Source of the DNA: Haliea sp963974125
GTDB lineage: Bacteria; Pseudomonadota; Gammaproteobacteria; Pseudomonadales; Halieaceae
Reading direction: 5' to 3'
Length of the DNA: 64,000 nucleotides
Assembly: GCA_963974125.1 (NCBI GenBank)
Contig: CAXBCH010000024.1
Span: 1 to 64,000 of the forward strand
Part shown: in pieces, positions 63,763 through 64,000 of the stretch
Position numbering within the stretch: position 1 is the first letter of the stretch
Layout: the number at the start of each line of letters is the position of its first letter
Notes under the pieces: generated by a model
Seen by the model: the letters and a program-made list of their open reading frames with translations, nothing else
Database searches by the model: none
Told to the model about the DNA's origin: nothing
Position numbers and translations under genes: made by a program

Positions 63763-64000
63763 TCAGCCGTCGCTGTTGTCCACTGGCGCTGTTGCCGCCG
63801 GCCTGCGCTCGCGCAGGCCGAGGATGTTCACGCCCTTGAGCAGGGTGAGCGCCTCGTAGAGCTGGTTGTCGGTGCCGAGCAGGCCGTCGGAGGCCCGCGG
63901 TGCCCGCCGCTTGTCGCCGTTGACGTTGTCCAGGCGCCGGCTCAGGTCGGCCTCGCTGAGCTGGCGCGAGGTGTCGTAGGCCGTTACCTGGGCCCGCTCG
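63763..64000 (-). CDS. ctpA: S41 carboxy-terminal processing protease, C-terminal end
   Basis: Only the last 79 codons are in the window; the start is beyond the right edge. The frame gives SRQLSEADLSRRLDNVNGDK, then LLGTDNQLYEALTLLKGVNIL, and ends DNSDG. The DNQLYEALTLLKG segment is the typical CtpA/Prc-like C terminus in pseudomonad-type bacteria. The catalytic Ser-Lys pair lies outside. It is followed four bases later by the deacetylase gene, the common ctpA order. Confidence 0.8.
   Translation of the reverse strand, partial: ERAQVTAYDTSRQLSEADLSRRLDNVNGDKRRAPRASDGLLGTDNQLYEALTLLKGVNILGLRERRPAATAPVDNSDG

Overview
The window is GC-rich, densely coded bacterial chromosome with no phage, transposase or CRISPR array that I can see. 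The gene complement points to a gammaproteobacterium: mutY-yggX beside tRNA-Phe, hisBHAF, frdABCD, selU-selD, an FtsH, and a ctpA followed by a divergent polysaccharide deacetylase. The steroid-type oxygenases, ArsS cluster and sorting-signal protein are reminiscent of marine, Halieaceae-like bacteria; that placement is inference from gene content only.

Layout. 1-3 kb: selU (5' end outside the window) and an NDH-SelD fusion. 3-6.1 kb: two K+ channel-type proteins, a small membrane protein and a GNAT. 6.2-8.5 kb: a KshA-like Rieske oxygenase and an HsaA-like flavin monooxygenase, behind a site matching an FNR/Anr class II promoter. 8.8-18.9 kb: envelope and housekeeping genes (DUF4124, FtsH, CaCA exchanger, a frameshifted lipase, DUF2254, YedK, an OYE). 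19-22.8 kb: a co-directional run lemA-TPM-TPM-pentapeptide repeat-antiporter. 23-28.3 kb: an accessory-looking stretch (NAD-binding protein, cyclase, LysR, EamA, flavodoxin, CHMI-like protein). 28.4-33.5 kb: S9 peptidase, DUF4143 ATPase, tRNA-Phe, yggX, mutY. 33.7-38.5 kb: an esterase facing a tightly coupled arsS, TVP38/disulfide reductase fusion and DUF547 operon. 38.7-39.2 kb: a small protein with an internal exosortase-type signal. 39.3-45.6 kb: sterol desaturase, hisBHAF, a PAS-GAF-GGDEF cyclase and a persulfide dioxygenase-rhodanese fusion. 45.6-50.9 kb: frdABCD downstream of a LytS/LytTR two-component pair. 51-55.2 kb: UrcA, phosphoketolase and acetate kinase, the last two separated by a nested palindromic repeat. 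55.3-64 kb: hydrolase, aldehyde dehydrogenase, a frameshifted lipoprotein, a PilZ protein, an SLC13 transporter, the deacetylase with internal repeats, and the 3' end of ctpA.

How they work together. Phosphoketolase makes acetyl phosphate and acetate kinase turns it into ATP plus acetate. frdABCD supplies fumarate respiration (or acts as an alternative succinate dehydrogenase), possibly under the adjacent two-component system. selD supplies selenophosphate to selU for 2-selenouridine in tRNA. The arsS operon resembles arsenosugar-type arsenic metabolism. Two long genes each carry one single-base frameshift at a short homopolymer; these may be assembly errors or real lesions.
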